64,000 nucleotides of DNA from Amycolatopsis orientalis DSM 40040 = KCTC 9412 (GTDB lineage: Bacteria; Actinomycetota; Actinomycetes; Mycobacteriales; Pseudonocardiaceae), in assembly GCF_000478275.1 (NCBI RefSeq), contig NZ_ASJB01000051.1, positions 1 to 64,000 of the forward strand, in the 5' to 3' direction. The position numbers and the translations under genes are program-made. The notes under the pieces were generated by a model. That model was not told the DNA's origin, searched no databases, and saw only the letters and a program-made list of their open reading frames with translations. Every line of letters starts with the position of its first letter. Position 1 is the first letter of the stretch. Shown here piece by piece: positions 38,101 to 46,830 of this stretch.

Positions 38101-41100
38101 TGACGGATCCGAAGTTCCACACGGACGATCCCGCGGCCTACCGCGCGCTCGCCGAAACGCAGATCGACAAACGCGGCTTCGACGAGAACACCGGGGAAGC
38201 GCGGAGCGAACAGGTCCGCCGCGAAGGTCTCGCCAAACGCGACGCCCACGAAGACCCGCGCGTCAAGGCGATGTCGGATCAGGGCGCGTACGCGGTGCAC
38301 AGCTACACGCGTACCGACATGGCCGAGAGGATCACTCACGCCCAGCGTCACGGTGGGCCCGAGCTGGACGCGCTCCGCCCGCATATCGAGGCGATCACCT
38401 CCGGCCTCAACGAGATGCCCGTCTACGAGGGTGTCGTCTCACGGCGGGTGAACTTCCACGGCAACGAAAGCGCCATCCAGGGCTTCCTGGCCGCGCACGC
38501 CGAGGGCAAGGTCATCGTCGACCCGCAGATGCTGAGCACGTCGCGGGTCACCCCGGACCATCCGCACAGCACCTTCCCCGGCGAAGTCGAGATGCGCATC
38601 CAGTCGAAGACCGGACGCCACATCGAGGATCTCGCTTCCAAGAAGGAAGAGCGCGAAGTCCTGATGAAGTCGGCGACGCAGCTGCGCGTCACCGAAATCA
38701 AGATGGGCCCGGGGCATCCCGAGCACCCCGACTACAAGGCGCGGCTGGACGACGGCTCGGTCAACGACCTGCCGAAGTGGATCGTCGAATGCGAAGAGGT
38801 CGTCCCCGGTGACGACGGCCACCTGACGCCGGAGCAGGTCCACGAGAAGGTCGCGGAACGCCGCGAGTACAACAACGCCGAGCAGGAGCGGCTGGCCAAG
38901 GAAGAGGCCGACCGCGATGCCCAGCTGCGCCGCGATCACCCCGAACTGTTCAACAACCAGGGTTTCGCGGGTCTCGAGACCAAGATCGCCGACGGCAAGG
39001 GCGGCTGGATCGACGCCTCCGACGCCCCGGTCCACGACGTCCCGAAGCCGAGGGAACACGTTCCCGACGGCGGCTGGTCCGAGCTGGCGAAGCCGCTCGA
39101 CGAGGGCGGGACGCCGGTCATCCACGCCGGTTCGACCGAGACACCGCATCAGCAGGTCCGGCTGGTCATGGACGAGCTTCCCGCGATCGGGCAGGTCAAC
39201 ACCCGCAACTACTACGCGCCCGAATCGTGGAAGGACGGCTTCCAGACCAACTCGGCCGAGTCGCTGGTCGCGTTCGAAAACCGGATGACCGGGGGCGACG
39301 CCGTCGCCGGGCCGTCGACCGGCGGTTCGCCGCTGCAGCACGTCAGCGATCAGCTCGGCGGGCAGTGGTCTGATCGGAACGGTTTCGCCGATGTCGCCCG
39401 TGACCTGGGCGAACGTCCGGTCGGCGCGCGGACGGCGGTGGCGTTCGAGCATCACGCCGCCGGTGATCCGAACGCGCCGGAAGGCTCGCCGCGGTCCAAG
39501 GACCGGATCGAGACCCGGATCGTCGCCGCGGTGAACACGCCGCACGGCGTGGTCTTCGCCGACCCGATGACCGGGCGGCTCGCGACGCTGCCGGACAACC
39601 CGACGTCGATCAAGGCGATGCCGCTGGGCGGCGGCGACGCTCCGCACACTCACACGCCGGAAGCGCCGACGCAGTCCCACGCGCCCGAGACGGCGAAGGC
39701 GCCGGAGCAGACGCATACCGACAAGACCGACGAAGCCGGTCAGGAGCAGGCGAAGTCGCCTGCCGAACGGCTACGCGGCGACGACGAGCCGCCGCCGGTG
39801 GACCGGCCCGAGGACCAGCCGGCGCCCAAGACCGAACTCGACATCTCCGAGCGGCTCAAGGGCACCGAAGAGGCACCTGCGCGGCTGGACGAGAGCTACG
39901 CGAGCGACCCCGATTTCCGGGGCTCGCCCGAGGATCACAAGAGCCTGCGCGACCGCTACGACAACGCGGAACTTGCCGAGCAGGCCAGGGAAAAGGCACT
40001 CAGGCGGCTCGAAGCCAGCCCGCTCAAGGACCGTGTCTCGCCCGAAGCCGCGGAAGCGATCTACTCGTACTCGCGCGAACACGCCTACGCGATCAACGAA
40101 GCGAACCGCCTGGGTGAGTCGCACCCCGGCTTCGAGAACGCCCAGCGGAGCACCCGGGCGATCGTCGGCGCACTGAACGAGCTGCCGGACTTCCACGGCG
40201 AGTCCATCCGCGGCATCGACACCAAGGGCGACATGCGTGCCGCCGGGATCATCGCCGCGCATTACGAGGTCGGCCAAACCGTCCCCGAGCCGACGATGAC
40301 CAGCGCCACCATCAAGACGTCGCCGGACACGAAGTCGAAGTTCGGCGAAGACGTCGAGATCCACATCGTCTCGAAGACGGGCAAGGACGTTTCGTCGCTC
40401 GCCGAGAACCCCGGCGAGAACGAATCGATCAACAAGCCGGCGACGCAGCTTTACGTGCACAGCAAGCAGTTCATGACTCCTCCGGCGGTCGACCGGCCGA
40501 AGTGGGTCATCCACGCCGAAGAGGTCACTCCCGGCGACCCGCGCTACCTCACCGGCGAGACCGGCAAGCAGGCGATGGAGGAGCGGCGGGCCCGGCACGC
40601 CGCGGAGGCACCCGAACTCGCGCGCCTCGCTCAGGAACGGTCGATGGCGCGCCTCGGCGGTTTCGACGAGCCGCAGACGCCGCACATCACCACCGAGAAC
40701 CCGGCCGAGCACGGGGTCGCGGACGCCGACAAGGGTCCGGAGTACGGCGAACAGTCCACTCAGGACCACGACGCCACCGACCAGACCATGGAACTGCCGG
40801 TCCCCGAGCGGGACTACTCGTCGATGGCGGTGGCGACGAACCCGCCGAGCGAACCGGCGATCCACGCCGGTTCGGCTAGTCCTGCGCAGCAGGCCGCCTA
40901 CCTCGCCGACCGGCACCCGCGGCTGGGCGAGGTCAACCCGCACTTCAACGACCCCGACGCGCTGGCGAACGGCTTCCGGTCCAACTGCACCCGCACGCCG
41001 GGCGCGTACTGGGACCAGCTGCACGGCATCGACTCGACCGCCGATCCGCTGCTCGTGCACGAGATGGACAGCCGGGGCACGCTGGAGCACGTCGAGGAAC

Positions 41101-42665
41101 GCTTCGGTGGCCAGTTCTCCGACAGGGCCGACTACGACACCGTCATCCGCGAGATGCGGGGCATGCCGACCGACCACCACGCCGTCGTCGCGGTGAAGTA
41201 CCTCGACGAGAACGGCGTCGAGCGCGGCCACGTCGCCATGGTGGCGAACACCCGGGACGGCGTCGCGTTCATCGACCCGCAGTCGGGTGCGCTGATGAAC
41301 CTGCCGCATCCGGCGCTGAGCGTGAAACTGATGCACGTCGGCGTCCCGGAGGCCCCGGCCGCGCACGCCGGACAGCACGCCGACGGGCACACCACGCGGA
41401 CCGAAACCGCCTCGACCAGGCCGGTCGACCCGCGGATCGCGTTCGCGCGGCCGGATCAGCCGGTGGACCCGCGGATCGCGTTCGCCAGGGAAGACACCCC
41501 CGACGTGCAGCCGTCGCGGATCGGCCCGGACGGCCGTCCGATCGTGACGCCGCCGCGCGACGCGGGCTACGGCATGGCGCACGACGAGCCCGCTCACGGT
41601 GACCGGGCCGAAGGCGAACGGTTCCTGAACGATCCCGAGGTCGCGGCCGCGGTGGACGGCTTGGACCCGGACAAGAAGCGCGCCGTCCACGAGGACGAGA
41701 ACGGCGTCAAGCACGACGTCGGGCCGATGCGGGACTTCATCCGCGAGCACCTGCCCGCGCATCCGGAACTCGTCCGGCTGATGGAGCATCCGGACAACGC
41801 GTACCTGCGGGCTTCGCTGCTGAACAACCCGATGACCATCGGCAGCCTGTTGCTGCACCCGGAAGCCATCCCGCTCCTCGAAGACGCCCTGCGCGACGTC
41901 GAGGAACGCGGCCTCCAGATGATCGACGACGTCCAGCAGGAAGGTCCCGGCGCCACGCCGCTGACGCAGGACCAGCGCGACCTCGCGAACGCGGCGGCGG
42001 ACATCGCCGCCGACGTGGACCCCGGCGATCAGTACCACGCCGGCTTCGATCGCGCGGACAAGGGCGATGCCGGGAAGATCCAGGAGTTCCTGGACGCCGA
42101 ACGGGAGGCGTGGCCGCGGAACCAGGGCGACCTCAACCGGATCGCCGAACGGATCGCGACGGAGAACAACGGCGACGCGTCGGGCCGTCCCGGTCCGAAG
42201 GACGACGACCGCGCGAAGGCGAAGATCGAGGGCTACGACGGAGACGCGTCGAAACTGACCGACCTGGTGGGCGTGAAGATCCAGTTCGACACGCTGGCCG
42301 ACGTCTACAACGCGCTGAACGCGGTGATGAACGACCCGGATCTCCGCATCGTCAGCTTCGACGACCGGTTCGCGAATCCACAGGACAGCGGGTACCGCGA
42401 TCTGCAGATGAACGTCCGGCTGCCGAACGGGCACGTCGCCGAACTTCGGCTGCACCTGAAGCACATCGACACCGTGTCGGCCTACGAGCACGCCTTGTAC
42501 GAGGTCCGCCGCGACTTCCCGACGTACAACCGGACACTGGACGAGAACAACAAGAAGAGGCTGTCCCCGGAACAGGCCCTGCTCGAAGCGGCGCTGATGG
42601 ACCGGGTCCGGGAGAAGTTCATGGCCGGTCTCCGCAAGGGACTGCCGCCTGAGGAGAGCACGTGA
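35184..42665 (+). CDS. Giant polymorphic toxin: WXG head, linker, two ART, two papain-fold, RelA-like domain
   Basis: The protein has 2,493 residues. Residues 1-105 form a WXG100-like head (LLPIVVGESWPEGDEDKLRELRDAW; GGWTGEGAEKF). A TM segment at about 108-132 and a helical/Gly-rich region to 325 follow, then a Ser/Pro/Gln-rich linker (326-945). ART1 is at about 974-1211 with Arg1087/1088, STS 1118-1120 and ExE Glu1156/Glu1158. Papain-fold 1 is at about 1311-1485, where the catalytic Cys is Ser1357 and the His is lost. ART2 is at about 1575-1795 with Arg1676, TSA 1706-1708 and Glu1745/Glu1747. Papain-fold 2 (glutamine deamidase type, Tox-PL) has Cys1935, His2016 and Asp2031. The RelA/SpoT-like domain is at about 2285-2475 with DLVGVKI, SGYRD (Tyr2404) and AEL (Glu2420). 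Probably exported by a type VII system to act on rival or host cells. Downstream genes are overlapping immunity candidates. Confidence 0.85.
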   Translation: MGMEMPDAVKWLLPIVVGESWPEGDEDKLRELRDAWHNASKAVQPIADTATKGATEVLGGWTGEGAEKFAEAWKKFVEGDDAYFKSLADSSKALGDSCNATALDVEYTKYMIIISLVILAAQIVAMIAAAAVTFGGSTAGIAPAQIATRMTVQMIFRQLMQKLAQEGFKKVAKELLEKLLKEGLKKIGKEVLQNTAMNLAMDAGIQGLQMAKGDRDSWDFSKTKDSAISGAVDGVVGAGSSSIGKGATKGLSDSVGGQIVDSAARGAVRGAAEGVASTVGQAAVTGDLDKLSAKDVLMGASGGAVGGGVDGAKSQIGDIRAANTPGGTGNGPSTPDIDTGDGDSGTPSRTPDTSSSRNSSSDGDSSRDSSRDSSSDGGSSSEPQARSEGGSQSSQRAPSSESGPQRTADSSPDGDRVSQSSTQAPERPADAPANTGERAAPAAQTQHAPAAADNNAGSGQQQAAAANQQQAPAAAQTPAQTPAQTSAQAPAASPSQGPAASSAQGPASSPAASAAQSGGSPSSASSGTPTSTGTPASAGAASSSAGPASSGSPTGSGGSSSGGYGMAPGSGSSTPGSSGGYGMASGGNPPGTGPAPGGFPPGGHDPARPNRPHDGVQAAGFAGGGGPQQPRFDQPPGQAPFQGQPMQPPPGGFAPPPPPPGGGNGPMPPRGQQGPMGPRPTGPQPPPPPPGGHPQDRRPDRGPQERPQQRPQQPPPPQGPQGLHGQQPPRPQQPPHGYQGRPGPAPGPHGGVPPRPQTPPPGQHPGNRGPAGYPPPPPRPPQPGNGPFPGNRGPVPPPPPGHQPGQRPGQHPGQHPGQRPMPPGGEPPRFGGQQPQRPPQVPAPRPGQDGNAGPGPQDRTPQDRTQQPQRPPQQTGPVRPVERAPEQAAPQDRAPQQDHAPQQDRAPQQDRPEQAPTPEEAPAYRGNLDDGADLPKDKDADTDAPHDTESPTDGTPEDKSSDDGASSIDEPYLTDPKFHTDDPAAYRALAETQIDKRGFDENTGEARSEQVRREGLAKRDAHEDPRVKAMSDQGAYAVHSYTRTDMAERITHAQRHGGPELDALRPHIEAITSGLNEMPVYEGVVSRRVNFHGNESAIQGFLAAHAEGKVIVDPQMLSTSRVTPDHPHSTFPGEVEMRIQSKTGRHIEDLASKKEEREVLMKSATQLRVTEIKMGPGHPEHPDYKARLDDGSVNDLPKWIVECEEVVPGDDGHLTPEQVHEKVAERREYNNAEQERLAKEEADRDAQLRRDHPELFNNQGFAGLETKIADGKGGWIDASDAPVHDVPKPREHVPDGGWSELAKPLDEGGTPVIHAGSTETPHQQVRLVMDELPAIGQVNTRNYYAPESWKDGFQTNSAESLVAFENRMTGGDAVAGPSTGGSPLQHVSDQLGGQWSDRNGFADVARDLGERPVGARTAVAFEHHAAGDPNAPEGSPRSKDRIETRIVAAVNTPHGVVFADPMTGRLATLPDNPTSIKAMPLGGGDAPHTHTPEAPTQSHAPETAKAPEQTHTDKTDEAGQEQAKSPAERLRGDDEPPPVDRPEDQPAPKTELDISERLKGTEEAPARLDESYASDPDFRGSPEDHKSLRDRYDNAELAEQAREKALRRLEASPLKDRVSPEAAEAIYSYSREHAYAINEANRLGESHPGFENAQRSTRAIVGALNELPDFHGESIRGIDTKGDMRAAGIIAAHYEVGQTVPEPTMTSATIKTSPDTKSKFGEDVEIHIVSKTGKDVSSLAENPGENESINKPATQLYVHSKQFMTPPAVDRPKWVIHAEEVTPGDPRYLTGETGKQAMEERRARHAAEAPELARLAQERSMARLGGFDEPQTPHITTENPAEHGVADADKGPEYGEQSTQDHDATDQTMELPVPERDYSSMAVATNPPSEPAIHAGSASPAQQAAYLADRHPRLGEVNPHFNDPDALANGFRSNCTRTPGAYWDQLHGIDSTADPLLVHEMDSRGTLEHVEERFGGQFSDRADYDTVIREMRGMPTDHHAVVAVKYLDENGVERGHVAMVANTRDGVAFIDPQSGALMNLPHPALSVKLMHVGVPEAPAAHAGQHADGHTTRTETASTRPVDPRIAFARPDQPVDPRIAFAREDTPDVQPSRIGPDGRPIVTPPRDAGYGMAHDEPAHGDRAEGERFLNDPEVAAAVDGLDPDKKRAVHEDENGVKHDVGPMRDFIREHLPAHPELVRLMEHPDNAYLRASLLNNPMTIGSLLLHPEAIPLLEDALRDVEERGLQMIDDVQQEGPGATPLTQDQRDLANAAADIAADVDPGDQYHAGFDRADKGDAGKIQEFLDAEREAWPRNQGDLNRIAERIATENNGDASGRPGPKDDDRAKAKIEGYDGDASKLTDLVGVKIQFDTLADVYNALNAVMNDPDLRIVSFDDRFANPQDSGYRDLQMNVRLPNGHVAELRLHLKHIDTVSAYEHALYEVRRDFPTYNRTLDENNKKRLSPEQALLEAALMDRVREKFMAGLRKGLPPEEST
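36245..36320 (+). repeat. Short tandem repeat in the toxin linker
   Basis: GATTCGAGTCGC-type units repeat in tandem and are bracketed by ATTCGTCCTCTGATGGCG copies, encoding SRNSSSDGDSSRDSSRDSSSDGG. The area lies inside the Ser-rich part of the linker and is prone to slippage, which would change linker length in frame only when units of 3 are gained or lost. Confidence 0.75.
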
Positions 42666-43108
42666 TCCAGACGCCGTCCTTCTACACGTACTTCGGAAAG
42701 ACCTACCGCGTCGAGTCGACCCCCGACGGGGGCCTGACCGGTTTCCTCCTCAACCTGAGCACCGGCGAGTTCGACGAAAAGCCGGAGCACGTGCGCGAGG
42801 TCATGTGGGCGATGGCGAGTTCGGACATCAGCAAGGTGTCCGAGGAGAAGTTCGTCCAGGAGACCGAACGCGCCCGTGCGTACGAGCTCAAGGGCGGCGG
42901 ACCGATCTTCGCGCTTTACGAGACCATCGACGGTCTGTACGCGCAGGCCAAGCGCGAAAATCGCCGCGTCGAACCGCAGGAGTCGGCGCTGATCCAGTCG
43001 CTGCGCAAGCGCACCTTCCAGATGTGGGAGGACGAGCTGGCCCGCCGCGCCGCCGGGGAGCCGCCGTCGTTCCGGGCGGAGCCACGTTTCCCGAACCGGG
43101 CGCGATGA
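42662..43108 (+). CDS. Unknown protein, candidate immunity protein for the toxin C-terminus
   Basis: The 148-residue soluble protein starts at a GTG overlapping the toxin stop (GTGA). Position immediately after a polymorphic toxin is where immunity genes usually lie. The N-terminal half is beta-rich (FYTYFGKTYRVESTPDGGLTGFLLNLSTGEFD), the C-terminal half is helical and basic. No family is recognised. It could neutralise the RelA-like tip domain. It overlaps the next gene by ATGA. Confidence 0.65.
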   Translation: MIQTPSFYTYFGKTYRVESTPDGGLTGFLLNLSTGEFDEKPEHVREVMWAMASSDISKVSEEKFVQETERARAYELKGGGPIFALYETIDGLYAQAKRENRRVEPQESALIQSLRKRTFQMWEDELARRAAGEPPSFRAEPRFPNRAR

Positions 43109-44583
43109 TTCACGTGGAACAACTCACTCCGGAACAACAGCGCGGGCTCCTGGTCCAGATCGGCAGGCTCGTCCTGGCGGGGATCACCGACACCGCCCAC
43201 GCCGCGGTCGCCGATTTCCGGCAAGCCGGGGAGCACACCGAAATCGAGGGCCACAACTGCGTGCCCGCACCCGAGCTGAACGACCTCTTCGGCAAACTGC
43301 GCACGGGGATGTACGGCACCGGGCGGGGGACCTGGCTCCAGTCGCGGTTCACGCTCAAACCCGACGGCACCTTCGACTTCGACTTCACCCTCGACGACGA
43401 ACCGGCGTGGACCAAGGCACCGGCGGCGTCGGCGTACCCGGACGAACTGGCCGCGTTCCCGCGCGAGGACGAGCACATCCCGGACTGGTGGCGGCTGCGC
43501 GCGCAGCTGCCGTTGCGCGTCGAGTTCCGGCACGCCCGGATCGTCGACGCCTACACCGAGGGCAAGCCGCCGGTGGTGGACAGACCGGAACTCGACGAGT
43601 CCGAAGCACCACTGATCGCGCAGTACCTCGAACGGGAACCGGCGATCCTTTCCGGCAGCGGCCTCGGCAAGGACATCTTCGAGCCCGAAGCCGACGGCGA
43701 CGTCCCGGAGAGCTACCACACCGACGGCACCTGGATCTGGCACGCGTCCGTGCCGCACTACCTGCGGAAGTACGGGATCCCGCCGGAGCCGGACCTGGTC
43801 GAGCACATCCGCGGCCAGCGGTTCCAGCCACCGTACGTCGAGCACCTCGTGCGGCGGACCGCGGAGGCGGATCTGCTGGGCAAGCCGCGGCCGAAGCCGG
43901 GCCGCTCCGACGTCAAGAAGACCGAAGGCGACATCGCCGCGGAGCTGGAGACGTCCCCGAATCCGACGCTGACCGACGAGGAACTGCTCGTCGTCCTGGT
44001 CAGCAGGCTCGGCGAGCACGCCGTGTGGCCGGAGGCGTATCGCATCGGCGACCGCGCGGACGGCGCCTGGTGCCTCAACTTCACCGAAAAGGGCTGGGAG
44101 GTCGCCGCCTATTCGGGCGGTGCCCCGGTGTCGCCGAAGTACTTCGACCGGCTCGAAGACGCGGCTCACCAGCTCCTCGGCGCCGTCCTGCTCCATCCGG
44201 CGCGGATGACCGCCGGACATGAGACCCCGTTGGAGACCGCGAAGGAACTCGCCGACTGGCCGGTACAGGCGGCACCGGGTGAGCCGCCCCTCACACTGCT
44301 CCGCAACAAGCGCGTCAGCCGGATGGTCGCCGGTACGGTCGTACTGCGGTTCGGCGAGGAAACCGGCAATCTGGTTCACCACGGAGGGGTACGGTTCGCC
44401 ACGACGTCCCTGCCGCTGGAACGGGAGCGCGTCGGTGGGACCTACCGGCTGCGCCGCCCGCTCCACGTGATCACCGGTGTCACCGTCCCCTGGGCGAACA
44501 TGCCCGGTGGGGCGGTGGCCTACGTGCTCCCGAGGACCATCGCCGAGCACGTGTCCGACGGCAGCCTGGAGAGGATCGAGTAG
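43105..44583 (+). CDS. YezG-like plus TNT-like domain protein 1
   Basis: The 492-residue protein has an N-terminal region (about residues 5-165) resembling YezG/DUF600-type immunity domains: LKPDGTFDFDFTLDDEPAW...YPDELAAFPREDEHIPDWW. A middle block (HTDGTWIWHASVPHYLRKYGIPPEPDL) is nearly the same in its paralogue at 50084. The C-terminal 110 residues match the TNT (NAD-glycohydrolase) fold: GTVVLRFGEETGNLV, SLPLERERVGGTYRLRRPLHV, VPWANMPGGAVAYVLP. The His and Gln reported as important in the M. tuberculosis TNT are not at the expected places, so activity is doubtful. It may be a decoy, inhibitor or an atypical toxin. Confidence 0.75.
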   Translation: MIHVEQLTPEQQRGLLVQIGRLVLAGITDTAHAAVADFRQAGEHTEIEGHNCVPAPELNDLFGKLRTGMYGTGRGTWLQSRFTLKPDGTFDFDFTLDDEPAWTKAPAASAYPDELAAFPREDEHIPDWWRLRAQLPLRVEFRHARIVDAYTEGKPPVVDRPELDESEAPLIAQYLEREPAILSGSGLGKDIFEPEADGDVPESYHTDGTWIWHASVPHYLRKYGIPPEPDLVEHIRGQRFQPPYVEHLVRRTAEADLLGKPRPKPGRSDVKKTEGDIAAELETSPNPTLTDEELLVVLVSRLGEHAVWPEAYRIGDRADGAWCLNFTEKGWEVAAYSGGAPVSPKYFDRLEDAAHQLLGAVLLHPARMTAGHETPLETAKELADWPVQAAPGEPPLTLLRNKRVSRMVAGTVVLRFGEETGNLVHHGGVRFATTSLPLERERVGGTYRLRRPLHVITGVTVPWANMPGGAVAYVLPRTIAEHVSDGSLERIE

Positions 44584-46830
44584 GTGGAATCGGCGGAAGC
44601 GGTAGCCAAGGTCGAAGAGTGGCTGCGCGCGGTCCACGGTCCGGACGTGTCCGCACCGGGCGGCGCCGGCCTGCGCGTGAACCACGAAAAGGTCCTGCGC
44701 ATCCCCGAGGGCTGGTCGGTCCCCTACAACACGATCGCCTTCCTCGACGAGGGTCACGCCGAGAAGGAGATCTTCCCGCCGCCGTCGGTGATCGTCCGCG
44801 AACCGGACGGCGAGCTGCGCCAGGCGCATCCGCAGCCGGGCGGGCTCAGCGTCCCGGTCGCGTTCCCCGGCCAGGAGGCGTGGCGCGAGGTCGTCGACCC
44901 CGAATACGCCAAGGCCGGGCTCGGTGACCTCGGCGTCCCGCCGGCGGTCGTCGCGGGCTGGGTCAAGGTCAGCCCGGACGGCGTCCAGACCGGTGAGGAA
45001 CGGGAGAACCCCGAGTACAAGGCCGGTCCGGTCCGCCGCGGCTATCCGAAGCCGGAGAACAGACTCGAAACGCTGCTGTCGTTCGCCAGCGTCGGCTGGC
45101 TGACCAGGGAACAGCTGCTCATCGGGCTGCTCCGCTGCGAGGTCTACGTCCCGCTCGACCTGGCGTCGGGCAAGACGGAGCGGTTCTACTTCAACGAGGA
45201 ACGCGCCGAACTGCGGGTGTTCAGCTCGACCAGGAACCTCCCGTCGCGCGAGCACGGGTACTGGAAGGTCGACATCGCCACGCTGGCCGGTTACGAAAGC
45301 CCGCCGAACCTGGTGATCAACGGCGGGCCCGCGACGTTCGAGGACGTCAGCGGCGCCGAACTCGCCGAGACGGCCCTGCGGTTCCCGCGCCGGGACCCCC
45401 ATGTCGACGTCAACGAGCGCTGCCCGGAAGCGGATCCGGAACTGGAGACGCTGGCCGCCGAAACGGCCGCGAAGATGGGCCTGCCGGAGCCGGTGAAGCC
45501 GCCGCTGGCCGCGGCCGAACGGGCCCGCCGCCGCGGTTTCGAACTGACCGCGGAGGAATGCCAGAAGACCGTCCTCGGGCAGTCGTGGCTGGCGCGGCTC
45601 AAGCAGCCGGAGCCGCCGCGCGGCCGTCCGAACGACCTCCGGGCGAACGGACTGGCGCCGGGTTACGACAACGAGGGGCAGATCCAGCCGCGCCTGGACA
45701 CCTTCGGCAAGTACTTCGACCGGGACCGCTCCAGCTCCCGCTATGGCTGGCAGCGCGTCACGGGCGCGTACGTGGGCTTCGCGCTCGGCGAGGCACTCGG
45801 GGCGGCCGTCGACCGGATGCGGCTCGACGAGATCCACAGCACCTACGGCCCGGACGGCGTCACCGATCTGCCGGTCGCGTTCGACCTGCCCGGCCGGATC
45901 GGGCCGCTCACCCAGCGGCTGCTCTTCTACACCGAGGCCGTGATCCGCAGCCCGCACCGCGAGCAGCCGGAGAACCGCGACGCCGAACGGGCGCTCGGGA
46001 CGGTGGCCCGCAACTCGCTGATGCGCTGGCTGCACACCCAGGGCGCGCCGCTGGACAACGCCGACGGCTGGCTGGTGAAGGTGCCGGAACTCCGCGTCCG
46101 CCGCACCCCCGACGACGCCGAACTGAACGCCTACCACGCGCTCGCGACCATCTCACCGACGGCGAGGCCGCTGAGCGGGCCGGACGCGCTGGTCGCGGCA
46201 CTGCCGGCGGCGATGACCGCGGCTGGCCCCGGGAGCGCGATGAGCGGCGGCGTCCGCCAGGCGGTGCGCGACCTCGTCTCGGTCACGCACCCCGGCGAGA
46301 TCGACGTCGAGGCGGCGACCTACCTGACCTGGCTGTTCGAACCCGCGCTGACTTCGGAGGCGTTCAGCTACCCGGTCTGGAACATCTCCCGCGAGATCTT
46401 CAGCGACCAGAACCCGCACCAGCGGGGACCGGTCTGGGCGGATCTCAAGGCGATGGTCGCGGAATCGGTGCCGTTCTTCGGCAAGCACGGGCTGCCCGAT
46501 CTGCGCGTCCCGGAACTGATCGGCGACGGCAAGGGCACGCTTTCGGTGCTGGGCCGCGCGTTCGCGGCGCTGTCCGGTTTCGAGAACTACCCGGAGCAGG
46601 CGCTGCTGCGGGCGGTCAACCACTCCGGCCGCAGCGCGATCACCGGCGCGATCGCCGGTGCGCTGCTCGGCGCCCGCACCGGCATTCCCGGCCTGCCGCA
46701 GAAGTGGGTCGAACAGCTGGAACTGCGCTACCTGGTGGAGAACATCGCCACGGACGCGTTCTGGCACTTCGACCGCCACTCGGCGCTGCACGAGGTCGAC
46801 GGCTGGGCCCAGCGGTATCCGCGCTGGTGA
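44584..46830 (+). CDS. YrhB/Imm35-like, SseB-like and degenerate ADP-ribosylglycohydrolase protein 1
   Basis: The 748-residue protein starts at a GTG directly after the upstream stop. The N-terminal YrhB/Imm35-like domain (about 1-100) contains LRIPEGWSVPYNTIAFLDE. A SseB-like segment (about 155-275) contains EVYVPLDLASGKTERFYF and LRVFSSTRNLP. The C-terminal ADP-ribosylglycohydrolase-like domain (about 385-748) contains GAYVGFALGEALGA, but the metal motif ITDDTQM of the active homologue (48922) is IGPLTQRLL here, and VNHSGDSDS is VNHSGRSAI. The metal ligands are therefore missing. It probably binds ADP-ribosylated protein or toxin without hydrolysis. Overlaps the next gene by GTGA. Confidence 0.8.
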   Translation: MESAEAVAKVEEWLRAVHGPDVSAPGGAGLRVNHEKVLRIPEGWSVPYNTIAFLDEGHAEKEIFPPPSVIVREPDGELRQAHPQPGGLSVPVAFPGQEAWREVVDPEYAKAGLGDLGVPPAVVAGWVKVSPDGVQTGEERENPEYKAGPVRRGYPKPENRLETLLSFASVGWLTREQLLIGLLRCEVYVPLDLASGKTERFYFNEERAELRVFSSTRNLPSREHGYWKVDIATLAGYESPPNLVINGGPATFEDVSGAELAETALRFPRRDPHVDVNERCPEADPELETLAAETAAKMGLPEPVKPPLAAAERARRRGFELTAEECQKTVLGQSWLARLKQPEPPRGRPNDLRANGLAPGYDNEGQIQPRLDTFGKYFDRDRSSSRYGWQRVTGAYVGFALGEALGAAVDRMRLDEIHSTYGPDGVTDLPVAFDLPGRIGPLTQRLLFYTEAVIRSPHREQPENRDAERALGTVARNSLMRWLHTQGAPLDNADGWLVKVPELRVRRTPDDAELNAYHALATISPTARPLSGPDALVAALPAAMTAAGPGSAMSGGVRQAVRDLVSVTHPGEIDVEAATYLTWLFEPALTSEAFSYPVWNISREIFSDQNPHQRGPVWADLKAMVAESVPFFGKHGLPDLRVPELIGDGKGTLSVLGRAFAALSGFENYPEQALLRAVNHSGRSAITGAIAGALLGARTGIPGLPQKWVEQLELRYLVENIATDAFWHFDRHSALHEVDGWAQRYPRW

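Noticed and set aside
35151..38384. 1,077-codon minus-strand frame opposite the toxin N-terminal half
   Set aside because: It is an artefact of the GC-rich linker. The plus frame has the WXG head, linker and toxin domains.
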